A stretch of 64,000 bases of DNA from Pseudovibrio sp. Alg231-02 (GCF_900143565.1 NZ_FREX01000005.1:305421-369420), one strand, 5' to 3'. Positions 7,511-17,300 are shown, numbered from the stretch's first letter. The notes: generated by a model not told the origin, from the letters alone. Numbers and translations are program-made.

Positions 7511-8020
7511 ATGATCATCCGCACAGAGCTACCATCTGACGTCGAAGCAATCCGCAATCTCGTTTATGCAGCTTTCGAAAACCACCCACACCATGAACCC
7601 GGCGCAAAGCCAACAGAGCACCTGATCATCGACCAATTGCGTGCCAGCGGTGAGCTGACACTGTCACTCATCGGAGGGCAAGCTGGCGGCATGGTAGGTC
7701 ATATCGCTTTCTCTCCTGTAACAATTGATGGTGTGGACAAAGGTTGGTATGGCCTTGGCCCAGTGGCTGTTACTCCGAAACATCAGGGCAAGGGCTTTGG
7801 CTCCGCCCTGATCATGGAGGGAATGCAGCAAATCAAGCAGATTGGTGCCAAAGGTGTCGTTTTGCTTGGGGAGCCGGACTATTACAGCCGCTTCGGCTTT
7901 CAACAAACAGAAGACCTCGTCTTCCCCGGCGTGCCAGCGCAGTACTTTATGCAGCACACCTTTGAGGGAGAGACACCAACAGGCACCCTCGCTTATTCCG
8001 GGGCCTTCGCAGCAAGCTAA
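7511..8020 (+). CDS. GNAT family N-acetyltransferase (YhbS-like)
   Basis: 169 residues. MIIRTELPSDVEAIRNLVYAAF at the start, the acetyl-CoA loop VTPKHQGKGFGSALI near residue 88, and VVLLGEPDYYSRFGF near 118 match the YhbS-type subgroup of predicted acetyltransferases. The substrate is unknown. Monocistronic. Confidence 0.88.
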   Translation: MIIRTELPSDVEAIRNLVYAAFENHPHHEPGAKPTEHLIIDQLRASGELTLSLIGGQAGGMVGHIAFSPVTIDGVDKGWYGLGPVAVTPKHQGKGFGSALIMEGMQQIKQIGAKGVVLLGEPDYYSRFGFQQTEDLVFPGVPAQYFMQHTFEGETPTGTLAYSGAFAAS

Positions 8021-8038
8021 TATGATGAAGAATTACGG

Positions 8039-8533
8039 CTACTCATCACATTTGTCGAGCAGGGCCTGGCTCAAAGGCTTATCCGTTGGCTTCAACTCAG
8101 CCTTGTTAATCGCAATGGGTGAGTAAGGCGGATCGGTAATCGTGCCCGGCACCACCATATGTAAGACATAACAGCCCGCATAAACCTGCGAAGTGCCGTC
8201 GGAAAGATGTGTTTCAATCGCTACCGGAAGCGGCCAATAGAGCTGGCTCATGCCTGCATCTGGCTGAGTAGACCCATAGCGCAGCTGCACGGACTCCGTT
8301 GTTCGAAACCCTTCCTTCCACTCCTCAAAGTTCTTAGGTGGGGTGTTGAAGTAGCTATACGCCTGCACATATTCTTTGCGGTTGATTGCGTTATAATAGC
8401 TTTCGATCACCGCTTGGGGGGTGCTGCGATCATCCATGTAAGGAATGCCATCAAACACCAGGGCATTGCCGCTCGATGCACCACAAACCGCCAGTATTGC
8501 GCAGGCTCCGGCGAGCCTGTTTCGATTGAACAT
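8039..8533 (-). CDS. Secreted protein of unknown function, NTF2/SnoaL-like N-terminus
   Basis: 164 residues with a signal peptide (cleavage near residue 24, SGNA). The early mature part STPQAVIESYYNAINRKEYVQAYSYF resembles the first helix pair of NTF2-like proteins. The rest (GAGMSQLYWP, ACYVLHMV) is not familiar. Two cysteines, one in CYVLH and one at the C-terminal KCDE, may form a disulfide. AGGA lies eight bases before the ATG. No functional call. Confidence 0.65.
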   Translation of the reverse strand: MFNRNRLAGACAILAVCGASSGNALVFDGIPYMDDRSTPQAVIESYYNAINRKEYVQAYSYFNTPPKNFEEWKEGFRTTESVQLRYGSTQPDAGMSQLYWPLPVAIETHLSDGTSQVYAGCYVLHMVVPGTITDPPYSPIAINKAELKPTDKPLSQALLDKCDE

Positions 8534-8606
8534 GGTTGTGTCCTGTTACGTTTTTAAATCACACAACCAAGTTCAACAAAGACAAGCTAATGCAGGTTTA
8601 AACCAC

Positions 8607-9023
8607 TCACTGTGCTCTCATATAGACGGCTTCGTTGGTAAACGAACCGGCATCTAACAGGTGTACAGTTTGATAAACCGTGAGCTGAGAACCGTCTTCA
8701 TTCAGCTCACGCTTGGCAACCATAATGCTAAGGCCGCCGCGCTTTGCTTCAGAAACCAGATCTCCATCCGTGTTCAAAGAGAGGGAAAGCGTATCCGCAA
8801 ACGGGTTTTGCGGCATAGGGCGATCTTCCCCATCAGGAATGCCTGAGAAGTTGGCCTCAACGGTCTCGCCTTCGCCTTCAACGGTTTTCATGAAGAAACC
8901 GATCTCGCCATTCTTCTCGACAATTTTCAAACTGCCGCCCCAAGGCATAGAACCCTGCTCATAGTTTGAGGCATCAGGATCCAGAATCCAGGTTCCGAGG
9001 AAGGGTCTTAAACGTTCATCCAT
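8607..9023 (-). CDS. Lipocalin-like hypothetical protein
   Basis: About 138 residues starting MDERLRPFLGTWILDPDASNYEQG. The pattern LGTWxLDPxxSxY is common in small beta-barrel proteins that measure or bind small molecules. No signal peptide and no catalytic motif. The frame extends 26 codons further upstream to 9101, but the ATG at 9023 fits the domain start and has a GAAAGA element ahead. Function unknown. Confidence 0.65.
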   Translation of the reverse strand: MDERLRPFLGTWILDPDASNYEQGSMPWGGSLKIVEKNGEIGFFMKTVEGEGETVEANFSGIPDGEDRPMPQNPFADTLSLSLNTDGDLVSEAKRGGLSIMVAKRELNEDGSQLTVYQTVHLLDAGSFTNEAVYMRAQ

Positions 9024-9240
9024 GCTCTGTCTTTCAGCAATGCTTCTCAAAATTTGTCTTGGCTCAGGCTTATGCCGCACACGGGTTTTTCGCGCAACCA
9101 AATCACACGGCTAACTCCCGTGATTAACATCCAGTGGCCAAACTTCCAAAAAACCAATCTTAAAGCAGCAGGTACATCTAACGGAACTTTTGCGCTCTTC
9201 GCTGACAATCACAAGCAAAAGAACTCACTCCGGAGGCCTC

Positions 9241-10365
9241 ATGCTCAAGCGCTTTGCCATCCACCCGATTGCCTTGTTCAAGATCAGCTTAGCCCTACTC
9301 GCTTTTGTTCTTCAGCCAATAGCCGCAAATGCCTGCACCAGCTTTGTCCTGTCCACCGTCGACAACATCAAAATGTATGGTCGCACGATGGAGTTCGGCA
9401 AGCAGATCCCCACTAAAATTGGGCTCATCCCACGCGGTTACAAGTTCCAATCTCAAATCAATGATGAAGCGGGCCACAGCTGGACCGGCAAAATTGCTGT
9501 GATTGGCGCCAGCATCTTCGACAGCCCTGCCTTGGTTGATGGCATGAATGAATACGGTCTGTCCGGTGGCGCCCTCTACTTCCCTGGCTCTGCAGCCTAC
9601 AAAAACCCGTCAGATGATGAAGCGCAGCGCGCTAAGGAAATCAATCAGGTAGACTTCCTCGTCTGGATGCTTTCAACCTTCAAAACAGTCGAAGAAATCA
9701 AAGTCAATCTGGATCAGGTCTCATTAGTCGGAACTTTCTACGAGAGCATGGATGAGATCCCGCCGCTTCACTACACCCTGCATGATGCAGCTGGCTTTTC
9801 CATCGTCATCGAGCCCATAAATGGCGAGTTGAAAGTCTACGACAATCCTTACACCGTGCTCACCAACTCGCCAGACTTCGAGTGGCATGTCCAGAACATC
9901 CGCAACTACCTGTTCCTCTCTCCATTCAACATCGGCTCTACTGAGATCATGGGACAGGAACTAGCCCCCTTCGGTCAGGGTTCTGGCTTGCTTGGCATCC
10001 CGGGTGACCCAACTCCGCCTTCCCGGTTTATCCGTGCTCTGGGTTTAATCTCCACCATTGATGCCGCTGAGCTAAACAAGAACCGGCTTGTCACTATGGA
10101 GCACGTGCTCAACAACTTCGACATTCCAAAAGGGTTTGTAAGGCCTGCAATTTCGCCAGTCGAGCAGGAACAGGAAGCCAACGATTACACCCAGTGGTCG
10201 ACCATTGCTGACATTGAAAACAGAAAGTACTTCATCAAAACCTACGAGAACCCAACGCTGCATGGCGTGAGTTTTGAAGACTTCGATGTCACAGGGTCAC
10301 AGATACAGTACGTGAACCTGCCAAGTACCAAACCCACACAGCCGCTACTTCCACCCATGCAATAA
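9241..10365 (+). CDS. Secreted choloylglycine hydrolase / penicillin V acylase family amidase
   Basis: 374 residues including a signal peptide ending NA-C. After cleavage the N-terminal residue is the catalytic cysteine of this Ntn-hydrolase family (CTSFVL). Other active-site elements are visible: GRTMEF (Arg17, residue 20 is Glu rather than the more usual Asp), VLTNSPDFEW (Asn near 175) and PPSRFIR (Arg near 228). The family cleaves amide bonds of bile salts, penicillin V or N-acyl homoserine lactones. The periplasmic Gram-negative branch includes AHL-degrading enzymes, so a quorum-quenching role is possible. The ATG at 9241 has GGAGG six bases ahead; 17 upstream codons are excluded. Confidence 0.87.
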   Translation: MLKRFAIHPIALFKISLALLAFVLQPIAANACTSFVLSTVDNIKMYGRTMEFGKQIPTKIGLIPRGYKFQSQINDEAGHSWTGKIAVIGASIFDSPALVDGMNEYGLSGGALYFPGSAAYKNPSDDEAQRAKEINQVDFLVWMLSTFKTVEEIKVNLDQVSLVGTFYESMDEIPPLHYTLHDAAGFSIVIEPINGELKVYDNPYTVLTNSPDFEWHVQNIRNYLFLSPFNIGSTEIMGQELAPFGQGSGLLGIPGDPTPPSRFIRALGLISTIDAAELNKNRLVTMEHVLNNFDIPKGFVRPAISPVEQEQEANDYTQWSTIADIENRKYFIKTYENPTLHGVSFEDFDVTGSQIQYVNLPSTKPTQPLLPPMQ

Positions 10366-10369
10366 AAAA

Positions 10370-10403
10370 AACAGGGCTCCCGAACCAACGGAAGCCCTGT
10401 TTC
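10370..10403. terminator. Bidirectional terminator between the acylase gene and leuB
   Basis: AAACAGGGCT and AGCCCTGTTT flank a CCG/CGG-closed loop between two convergent genes, with A-rich sequence on the left and TTTC on the right. Confidence 0.8.
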
Positions 10404-10429
10404 AAATCTCTAAACTCTGAACTGCCAGC

Positions 10430-11551
10430 TTATGCTGAAACACCTGCAAGAGCAGTCAGCTCGGCAACAATGGCATCACCCATCTGTGCGGTGGTGATGG
10501 TTGCTTCACCATCCTTCGCGATGTCTTTTGTGCGCAGACCTTTGTCCAGTGCGTTGGAGATTGCTTTTTCAACCATATCGGCCTCAGCAATCTTCTGGAA
10601 GGAGTAGCGCAGTGCCATTGCAAAACTTGCGATCATTGCAATTGGGTTAGCAGCACCTGTACCAGAAATGTCTGGAGCAGAACCGTGCACTGGCTCATAA
10701 AGAGCTTTGCGCTTACCGGTTGCGTCATCAGGCGCACCAAGAGAAGCAGACGGCAGCATACCCAGAGAACCAGTCAGCATCGCCGCAACATCAGACAGCA
10801 TGTCACCAAACAGGTTGTCAGTTACAATAACGTCAAACTGCTTTGGCCAACGCACCAGCTGCATGCCGCCAGCATCTGCCAGCATGTGGTCCAGCTCAAC
10901 ATCAGCGTAGTTTGCTTTGTGTGTGGCAGTTACCACCTCATTCCAAAGCACGCCGGACTTCATCACATTGCGCTTTTCCATGGAACAAACTTTGTTGTCA
11001 CGGGTGCGTGCAAGATCAAATGCAACGCCAGCAATACGCTCAATTTCGTAGCTGTCGTAAACCTGCGTATCGATACCGCGCTTCTGGCCGTTGTCCAGAT
11101 CGATGATCTCTTTCGGCTCTCCGAAGTAAACACCACCGGTCAGTTCGCGAACGATCAGAATATCCAATCCTTCAATGACGTCCGGCTTCAAAGAAGACGC
11201 GTCAGCCAGCGCTGGATAGCAAATCGCAGGGCGAAGGTTCGCAAACAAACCAAGGTCTTTGCGCAGACGCAGCAGGCCAGCTTCCGGGCGAACCTCATAA
11301 GGCACATCGTCCCATTTAGGACCGCCAACAGCACCGAAAATAACAGCATCAGCTGCCTGTGCTTTCGCCATATCTTCTTCAGAGATGGAAACGCCGTGTG
11401 CATCGTAGGCACTGCCACCAACAAGGCCTTCGTCATACTCGTAAGTATCTTCGCCCTGCTCGTTGAGCCAGGCGATAACCTTTTTCACCTCCTCCATGAT
11501 TTCAGGACCAATTCCATCACCAGGAAGAAGCAGGAGCTTGTTGGATGCCAT
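10430..11551 (-). CDS. leuB: 3-isopropylmalate dehydrogenase
   Basis: 373 residues, normal length. It oxidises and decarboxylates 3-isopropylmalate with NAD in leucine synthesis. Visible motifs: [12 protein letters not shown] at the start, [24 protein letters not shown] (substrate arginines), [20 protein letters not shown], the metal-binding [17 protein letters not shown] near residue 245, and the NAD-binding [18 protein letters not shown]. It stands alone here; leuCD are not adjacent. An orthologue of the isocitrate dehydrogenase family is excluded by the [14 protein letters not shown] motif. Confidence 0.97.
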   Translation of the reverse strand: MASNKLLLLPGDGIGPEIMEEVKKVIAWLNEQGEDTYEYDEGLVGGSAYDAHGVSISEEDMAKAQAADAVIFGAVGGPKWDDVPYEVRPEAGLLRLRKDLGLFANLRPAICYPALADASSLKPDVIEGLDILIVRELTGGVYFGEPKEIIDLDNGQKRGIDTQVYDSYEIERIAGVAFDLARTRDNKVCSMEKRNVMKSGVLWNEVVTATHKANYADVELDHMLADAGGMQLVRWPKQFDVIVTDNLFGDMLSDVAAMLTGSLGMLPSASLGAPDDATGKRKALYEPVHGSAPDISGTGAANPIAMIASFAMALRYSFQKIAEADMVEKAISNALDKGLRTKDIAKDGEATITTAQMGDAIVAELTALAGVSA

Positions 11552-11740
11552 GGGTCAATATCCCCGTTTTCTGCAAATTGAAGTTGACCATTTGTGCCGC
11601 CTCGCCTCACTCATTGCAAGGTTCAATATTTCAACGAAAATGGATGGGTGCTCAACTATTGCCACACAGACAGGTTTCTTTAATCCCACTATGCTAGATT
11701 TTTGAAACTGAGAGTGGACAGTTCTAAGGCACTGCAAAAT

Positions 11741-12664
11741 ATGCATAACTTGTTAGTCATAGGAGGATCGGGCTTTGTGGGTGCATCTCTCATCCCGGCC
11801 TTACTTTCGAAGGGATATAATGTAACCCTGCTCAACAGAGGCACACGCCCAGTTCCGGGAACCAGGCAGTTGGTTGCAGACAGAAACGATCCTTTTGCCA
11901 TGCAGCAGATCACCGATAAATTCGAAGCGGTAATCGATACAAGCGCTTACACGCGAGAGCAGTCGAGGATCGCATTCAACACCTTCGGCATCCATGCCAA
12001 AAAGTGGATTCACCTCTCCAGCGCAGCGGTTTACAAAGAAACCAAAGGGCACTTACCGAGCGAGAAAGATCCGATCGGCGGAGCGTCCGTGTGGGGCGTT
12101 TATGGCAGAGATAAATCTGAAGCAGACCACTTCCTACTAAATCAGGAACACACACCAGCCGTCGCCATCCGCCCGCCTTATCTATATGGCCCCAACAATG
12201 ATATCGACCGAGAGCAATTTGTCTGGGCGCGTGCTTTAACAGAACGCCCGATCATCCTGCCCGGTGATGGCCAGACCAAACTGCAGTTTTTGCACGAAGA
12301 AGATCTCGCCAGCTTCATCCTCTATCTGCTGGCTATGCATGCCATGCCGACCGAAGCTATCAATCTGGCTGACCCGCATATCCTGACCATCGAAAAATGG
12401 GTGAAGATGCTCTGCGATATTGCAGAGGTCGAACCAGAAATTCTCTACGGCAATGATATGGCGCCCAGCATCCCAGCCCGTGAGTATTTCCCGTTCCGCG
12501 ATTACAATTGCGCACTCGATGTGACCAGATATCTGGAAAACTTCGATTGGCAACCGCAGTACAAACTACGTGATGGCTTCACGCACACCTTCAAAAGCCA
12601 CAGCAAAGAGGAGCTCGCCAAAAGCTCCCCTCCGACACTGGCTGAAAAGGCGATCGAGTACTAA
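11741..12664 (+). CDS. NAD-dependent epimerase/dehydratase family protein
   Basis: 307 residues, an atypical extended SDR. MHNLLVIGGSGFVGASLIPALLSKG carries the GGSGFVG nucleotide motif, SSAAVYKE and YGRDKSEAD supply the YxxxK active-site pair, and RPPYLYGPNND follows as in nucleoside-sugar epimerases and isoflavone-reductase-like proteins. No sugar operon is nearby, so the substrate is unknown. The start at 11741 has AAGG ten bases ahead; a TTG at 11702 is an alternative. Confidence 0.82.
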   Translation: MHNLLVIGGSGFVGASLIPALLSKGYNVTLLNRGTRPVPGTRQLVADRNDPFAMQQITDKFEAVIDTSAYTREQSRIAFNTFGIHAKKWIHLSSAAVYKETKGHLPSEKDPIGGASVWGVYGRDKSEADHFLLNQEHTPAVAIRPPYLYGPNNDIDREQFVWARALTERPIILPGDGQTKLQFLHEEDLASFILYLLAMHAMPTEAINLADPHILTIEKWVKMLCDIAEVEPEILYGNDMAPSIPAREYFPFRDYNCALDVTRYLENFDWQPQYKLRDGFTHTFKSHSKEELAKSSPPTLAEKAIEY

Positions 12665-12676
12665 GTTGGGAAGCGG

Positions 12677-13072
12677 CTACTGGTATCGCCCATGCCGCTC
12701 CAACATCTCGATTCGATATCCATCAGGATCAGTCACAAAGAAGAACCGTGCCAGCAACTTGCCTTCCACGAAGAACTCTTTGATGTCCTCCGGTGCAAGC
12801 CCTTCCTCCTGAAAACGCTTATGTTCAGCAGCCAGCCCATCCACACAGAACGCGATGTGCCCGTACCCGTCACCTAATGAGTATGGCTCGCTGCGGTCTT
12901 TGTTGACTGTGAGCTCAACCTCAAAATCATTCTCCGCATTGCGCAGATAAACCAGCGTAAAGCTGTCAAAATCTAGCCGCTCGGCAACTTCCAGACCAAA
13001 CGCCCTACGATAAAACGTAAGCGAACGCTCTTCATCCAGAACCCGGATCATCATGTGAATTGCTTTTGCCAT
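12677..13072 (-). CDS. gloA: Lactoylglutathione lyase (glyoxalase I)
   Basis: 131 residues, the length of bacterial glyoxalase I. It isomerises the methylglyoxal-glutathione adduct to S-lactoylglutathione. The four metal ligands of the E. coli enzyme are recognisable: His in IHMMIRVLD, Glu in FEVELTVN, His in GYGHIAFCVD and Glu in YRIEMLERHG. RSLTFYRRAFGLEV and TDPDGYRIE are family hallmarks. The start is the ATG at 13072 behind GAGAGG; the longer frame to 13225 is rejected. Convergent with the epimerase gene, 12 bases apart. Confidence 0.88.
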   Translation of the reverse strand: MAKAIHMMIRVLDEERSLTFYRRAFGLEVAERLDFDSFTLVYLRNAENDFEVELTVNKDRSEPYSLGDGYGHIAFCVDGLAAEHKRFQEEGLAPEDIKEFFVEGKLLARFFFVTDPDGYRIEMLERHGRYQ

Positions 13073-13377
13073 GGAAGGACCTCTCAGCAGAATTGACTGC
13101 AAAAGGAGTAGGTCGCACAAGCCACTGTCGTCAACCGCAACATGACACATATCCGAACTGCCCTTTACCAGTTCACAAATCTTGCTCAATTGAGCTGGGC
13201 CACTTGCAGTAACAATGCACGCCACCTATGATCGCAGTGTGGTTCGGACACCCGCCGCTCGCAAGCATACCGCTCTGGTGAAGCTCCATCTTTTCTACAT
13301 CAAACCGCATAATTTCAGCGGTTTACTGGCAACGCGAGCTCCAGCACTTTCCCGCTTCTGAACTGAAAGCAGTTTTG

Positions 13378-14757
13378 ATGTCTGACGTTTCTTCTTCCAA
13401 ACCGGACAATATTTTTCTGTCCGGCTCCATACCTATTCTCTTTGCAAAAACCGCAATACCCCTCAGCCTTGTCATGATGGTCAATGGCTTACACACCGTC
13501 GTCGACGCCTATTTTCTGGGAACCTATGTGGGTACACAAGCGCTGACTGGCGTCACCCTCATGTTCCCTCTCTTCATGATTCTGGTTTCCCTGTTCACGC
13601 TCGTGTCCAACGGCTTCGCCAGCATCTATGCAAGGGCCTTTGGCGCCAACAACCACCGCATCGCAAAGAAGATCATCGACAGCGCAATCGCCCTCGCCCT
13701 GATCGTCTGCGGCATCCTCATTCTGGGGTTTCTGGCAGCAGGATTTCAGCTTGCCCTGTTCCTGACCAACGGCTCTGACGAGCTAGCCGGAATTGGCTAT
13801 CAATACATGGCGATCCTCATTTTGGGCTCGCCGCTGGGGTTTGTTCTTTCCATCAACATCGACAGGCTGCGTTGTGAGGGATTACTGCCTCTCATGACAG
13901 TCATCACGCTGAGTTCTGCATTCCTGAACATCTTCTTCGATTGGCTCTATGTAGTTCAGTTCGGCTGGGGCGTAGCAGGCTCTGCCTATGGGACATTGAC
14001 TGCACAGCTGATCTCATTGGTGGCGTTGATCGTCTATTACACATCCAAGCGCAGAGAACTTTCCTTCCTGAACTGGCGGCCAGTGAGCTTCCAATGGAAG
14101 TCTCTTATTGCCCTTGGTGTTCCCCAAAGCCTTGGCTACACGGGCGTCTCACTGGCTGCTGCCGTCACTCTGTTTGCAATTCAGCTTTGGGCCGGAAGCA
14201 ACTATGAAGTCACCGCAGGTGCCTATGGCATCATCACCAGAATGATGACCTTCACGTTCCTGCCTCTGCTGGGTCTCAGCATGGCGCTACAATCCATTTC
14301 AGGAAACAACTACGGCGCCCAAAAGCACGACAGAACCGCACAAACCTTGAAGATCGCGATCATAATCTCGCTCATCTACTGCAGCGGTGTTCAGGCAATC
14401 TACTTCCTGTTCAGCTCCCAGCTGGGCGCTATCTTTGTCGATGACGCGGCCACAATCGCAGACGTAGAGCGCATCATACCAATCGTGTCCATGATGTTCT
14501 TCCTCTCTGGTCCGTTGATGATGGTGGGCACGTTCTTTCAGGCGATCGGCGATGCCGCCCGCGCAGGCATTCTGATGCTGGCCAAAACCTACCTGTTCGC
14601 AGTCCCGCTTACCCTCATTCTGCCCTATGCAATGGGAGAAGCCGGAATTTGGTACGCCAGTGTGTTCTCAGAAGTTCTGCTACTGGGCCTCACCTTTGTC
14701 GTCGTGCTGGCTCATAAACGAGCAGCGACTCCGGCCACAGTTCTCGCGAACACATAA
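13378..14757 (+). CDS. MATE family efflux transporter
   Basis: 459 residues with about twelve membrane helices in two similar halves. Family features include PLSLVMMVNGLHTVVDAYFLG, GTQALTGVTLMFPLFM and, in the second half, LGLSMALQSISGNNYGAQ, corresponding to the conserved GQN/YGA regions of MATE proteins. It exports cationic or drug-like compounds using an Na+ or H+ gradient. The ATG at 13378 is preferred over a TTG one codon earlier. Confidence 0.9.
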   Translation: MSDVSSSKPDNIFLSGSIPILFAKTAIPLSLVMMVNGLHTVVDAYFLGTYVGTQALTGVTLMFPLFMILVSLFTLVSNGFASIYARAFGANNHRIAKKIIDSAIALALIVCGILILGFLAAGFQLALFLTNGSDELAGIGYQYMAILILGSPLGFVLSINIDRLRCEGLLPLMTVITLSSAFLNIFFDWLYVVQFGWGVAGSAYGTLTAQLISLVALIVYYTSKRRELSFLNWRPVSFQWKSLIALGVPQSLGYTGVSLAAAVTLFAIQLWAGSNYEVTAGAYGIITRMMTFTFLPLLGLSMALQSISGNNYGAQKHDRTAQTLKIAIIISLIYCSGVQAIYFLFSSQLGAIFVDDAATIADVERIIPIVSMMFFLSGPLMMVGTFFQAIGDAARAGILMLAKTYLFAVPLTLILPYAMGEAGIWYASVFSEVLLLGLTFVVVLAHKRAATPATVLANT

Positions 14758-14764
14758 CCAACAC

Positions 14765-14796
14765 CCCCTCGCACACTCTTCACGGTATGCGAGGGG
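14765..14796 (+). terminator. Hairpin after the MATE gene
   Basis: CCCCTCGCA pairs with TGCGAGGGG around a 14-base loop, eight bases after the MATE stop codon. The T tract is poor. Confidence 0.55.
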
Positions 14797-14957
14797 CACA
14801 AGTTTGTTGGCAACCTGTACCAAACAAGACAGCAGCCTCTCCTCACCCTCGCTAAATCTAGTCTCATGGATGCATCCCCTTGCAACAGACGACCGTCTTT
14901 ATTGCAAGAAACAGCATCAACGGCATACACGTTCTATGGTGAGGCGCGCGAGACTGC

Positions 14958-15437
14958 ATGACTGATTTGGTAAACGCACTGCTGATCGAACTCGGCAACA
15001 GAATTGGCTTTGACAACTTCTCCCTGAACGAAGACGACCAGATTTTCCTCGGTCTTGATCAGGACCTCGCCATGAGCATCGTCTGGCGAGATGAAAGCCA
15101 GACCCTCCTTTTCAATGCAGTTGTCAGCAAGCGCGACACCAACAACCCGCAAGTCCTTCAGGCTTTGATGCAGGCCAATTGCGTGTTTGCAGACAGTCAT
15201 GCCATGGCGTTTAACATCAGCCCAAAAGCAAGCTGCATAAATCTCTCCATGGTGGTGACGATCTCCGACAGATCCTCCTTTGCCCTGCACAACAAGCTGG
15301 ACATGTTCATCCGCACAGCTGCCTCCTGGCACGAGCGTCTTAAGAATCCAGAGGGTCTCAGCCCGAACTGGGATAGCCCGAACCACACCAACCCCTGCCA
15401 GTCCGATAACTTCGCAGATTTTGGAGCAAGAGTATGA
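14958..15437 (+). CDS. Type III secretion chaperone (CesT/Tir family)
   Basis: 159 residues. The fold is that of class I T3SS chaperones: an N-terminal helix VNALLIELGNRIG, strands with LNEDDQIFLGLDQDLAMSIVWRDESQTLLFNAVV, then the helix VLQALMQANC and a beta segment AFNISPKASCINLSMVVTI. Such chaperones bind the N-terminal region of one cognate effector, keep it soluble and deliver it to the needle complex. The gene overlaps the next ORF by four bases (ATGA), the classic chaperone-effector arrangement. The C-terminal 35 residues are polar and Asn/Pro-rich, beyond the core domain. No secretion apparatus genes are in the window. Confidence 0.75.
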   Translation: MTDLVNALLIELGNRIGFDNFSLNEDDQIFLGLDQDLAMSIVWRDESQTLLFNAVVSKRDTNNPQVLQALMQANCVFADSHAMAFNISPKASCINLSMVVTISDRSSFALHNKLDMFIRTAASWHERLKNPEGLSPNWDSPNHTNPCQSDNFADFGARV

Positions 15438-17251
15438 GCACCATTGAACTCTCCAGTTTTGTAACTGCAGCCCAATTCGACAACGGTCTGGACAAACTGC
15501 ACACTACGCAAGAGGCCGTTACACAACGCACCTCTCATACATCGGTTGGCGGAAAAGTGCTTTCCTGGGCCAAACTCCATATCACTGGAGATAGCCAGAA
15601 ATCTGCAGATCAGACCCGTTTTCAGGAAGCATTAAAAACAGAATTCGGCAAAGACGTCGGTGAAGCCGCTTACAAGGCTTTCGCACCAAGTGATGGCAAA
15701 TCCCACAGCCTGACCAAAGCACAGGTACTGGACACAGTTGAGTTAGCACTCACAACTCAGGAAAATAAAGCCGCAGAGCTCAATGTAACGACACAAACGG
15801 CTATCCTCACAAGCGTCACCAAAACGCATGGTGCAGAGGTAGCAGCCAATGTCACCAAACTGCTGGAAGACTCCAGTGAGTTTACAAAGGCTGGCGAAAA
15901 TCCTGAGCAAATAAAAACAATTGTCTCACAGATTGCAGAGGATGTTGCGAAGAATCTGGCAGCAATAAACGCCAGCATCGCTCAGCACATCGAGAAACTA
16001 GGCGACCGTGAACACCTGGCAGCAGCTGCTTCAGAGGCTGGCATCCAGATCAACTGGGACAATGTCTCCCCTGAGCAGATCACAAAACTGCAGGAAAACG
16101 TTCAAGGCAAACTAGAAAATCAATCCAGACCAGACAAATCAAACTCTTCTATTCGCAGCAGCTTGAAGGATGAACACATTCAACAGGCCGTAAACAACCA
16201 GCTGCGCGCCATCGAAGCGCTTCAATCAGCAAGCGCAGGCGGCACTTTGCTTGTAAGCGTCTTCTCAGAGTTGGGCCTGCCTGCAGAGAAGGTGAGCGCA
16301 GCGGCATTTGGTGAAATCGCAACCGTATTGAATGGCGTCTTCAACACGGTTTCCGGTCCTGAAGGCACGAACGACATTACAGATCAAATCGATGATATTC
16401 TTCAGAAAAGCATCATCAACAGCGCTGTTCAGGACGTGTTGAAATCGACACTGAGAGAAGCAGCCCAAACAGATGAGTTCAGCTCCCAGATTGCCCCGTT
16501 TATTCCTGAAGGAACCCCAAAAGAAATAAAAGCCGCGCAGAAATGGTTGCCTGATCTGGCTGCCAAAGAAATTGTACGCTCAATAAAAGACGACAATGAC
16601 TTTCAGGAGCAAGGCGGAATCGTCAATGCAGCAAAGGCTGAGCTTGGCAAGCAGATAGAGACAGCTCAAAGCACCAATGAAATTATCAAGGGCTTTGTAG
16701 AACACCTGACGGCTGATGAAATCAATGCAGAGCTGCTGACCGAGTTCATAGCAAAGCACTCCAACAACGCGGATGGTTTGGGCGGTGACAACAACAAGTT
16801 TGCCGCAGAACGTCACTTCACAAAGATTTTCAATGAGCGCCCGGAGATCCAGCAACAGTTGAACACCGCTTTCCGCTCCGAAAAGCTCAAAGAGAACTCT
16901 CAGGTGGTGAGCGAGGCTATCGAGCTCATCACGAAAAAGGTCGAGGATAAACTGGTCAACCGTCTTCAGCAGGCAGGCAAACACCCGACAGAAGCTTATG
17001 CGACCGCTTCAGTGATCTCATCCACACTGAAAGGCCCATTCGTTCAGTTGTTTGCACCTTTACTGGACTCGCTAGATTCCCCTGATGAAAACACAGTCTC
17101 AGAAGGCGAATTCCTGGAGCAAAAGCAGGCAGTAACAGATGCTTTTTTCTTCCCGAGTGATCCGTCGGAAGACGCAGCTGAAATTGCAAACGGTCTTGTA
17201 AAGAGCTTCCATAAGCTCTTTGAGAAGCACAATCTTCAGCTCGACTTCTGA
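15434..17251 (+). CDS. Putative type III secreted effector, cysteine-free helical protein
   Basis: 605 residues, no cysteine, no signal peptide and no membrane helix. The first 30 residues are rich in Ser, Thr and Gln (MSTIELSSFVTAAQFDNGLD...), typical of T3SS export signals. The rest is predicted mainly alpha-helical with many Ala, Glu, Lys and Gln. Three low-similarity stretches look like repeating helical bundles (for example TKAQVLDTVELALTT and QEALKTEFGKDVGEAAYKAF near 60-100). I recognise no catalytic domain. Its start codon lies inside the stop of the upstream chaperone gene, so it is very probably that chaperone's client. The function inside a host is unknown. Confidence 0.65.
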   Translation: MSTIELSSFVTAAQFDNGLDKLHTTQEAVTQRTSHTSVGGKVLSWAKLHITGDSQKSADQTRFQEALKTEFGKDVGEAAYKAFAPSDGKSHSLTKAQVLDTVELALTTQENKAAELNVTTQTAILTSVTKTHGAEVAANVTKLLEDSSEFTKAGENPEQIKTIVSQIAEDVAKNLAAINASIAQHIEKLGDREHLAAAASEAGIQINWDNVSPEQITKLQENVQGKLENQSRPDKSNSSIRSSLKDEHIQQAVNNQLRAIEALQSASAGGTLLVSVFSELGLPAEKVSAAAFGEIATVLNGVFNTVSGPEGTNDITDQIDDILQKSIINSAVQDVLKSTLREAAQTDEFSSQIAPFIPEGTPKEIKAAQKWLPDLAAKEIVRSIKDDNDFQEQGGIVNAAKAELGKQIETAQSTNEIIKGFVEHLTADEINAELLTEFIAKHSNNADGLGGDNNKFAAERHFTKIFNERPEIQQQLNTAFRSEKLKENSQVVSEAIELITKKVEDKLVNRLQQAGKHPTEAYATASVISSTLKGPFVQLFAPLLDSLDSPDENTVSEGEFLEQKQAVTDAFFFPSDPSEDAAEIANGLVKSFHKLFEKHNLQLDF

Positions 17252-17300
17252 TCTAGCAAAGTGTGCCAGCACAAATATCCAACTGCTGGCACCAATCCTG

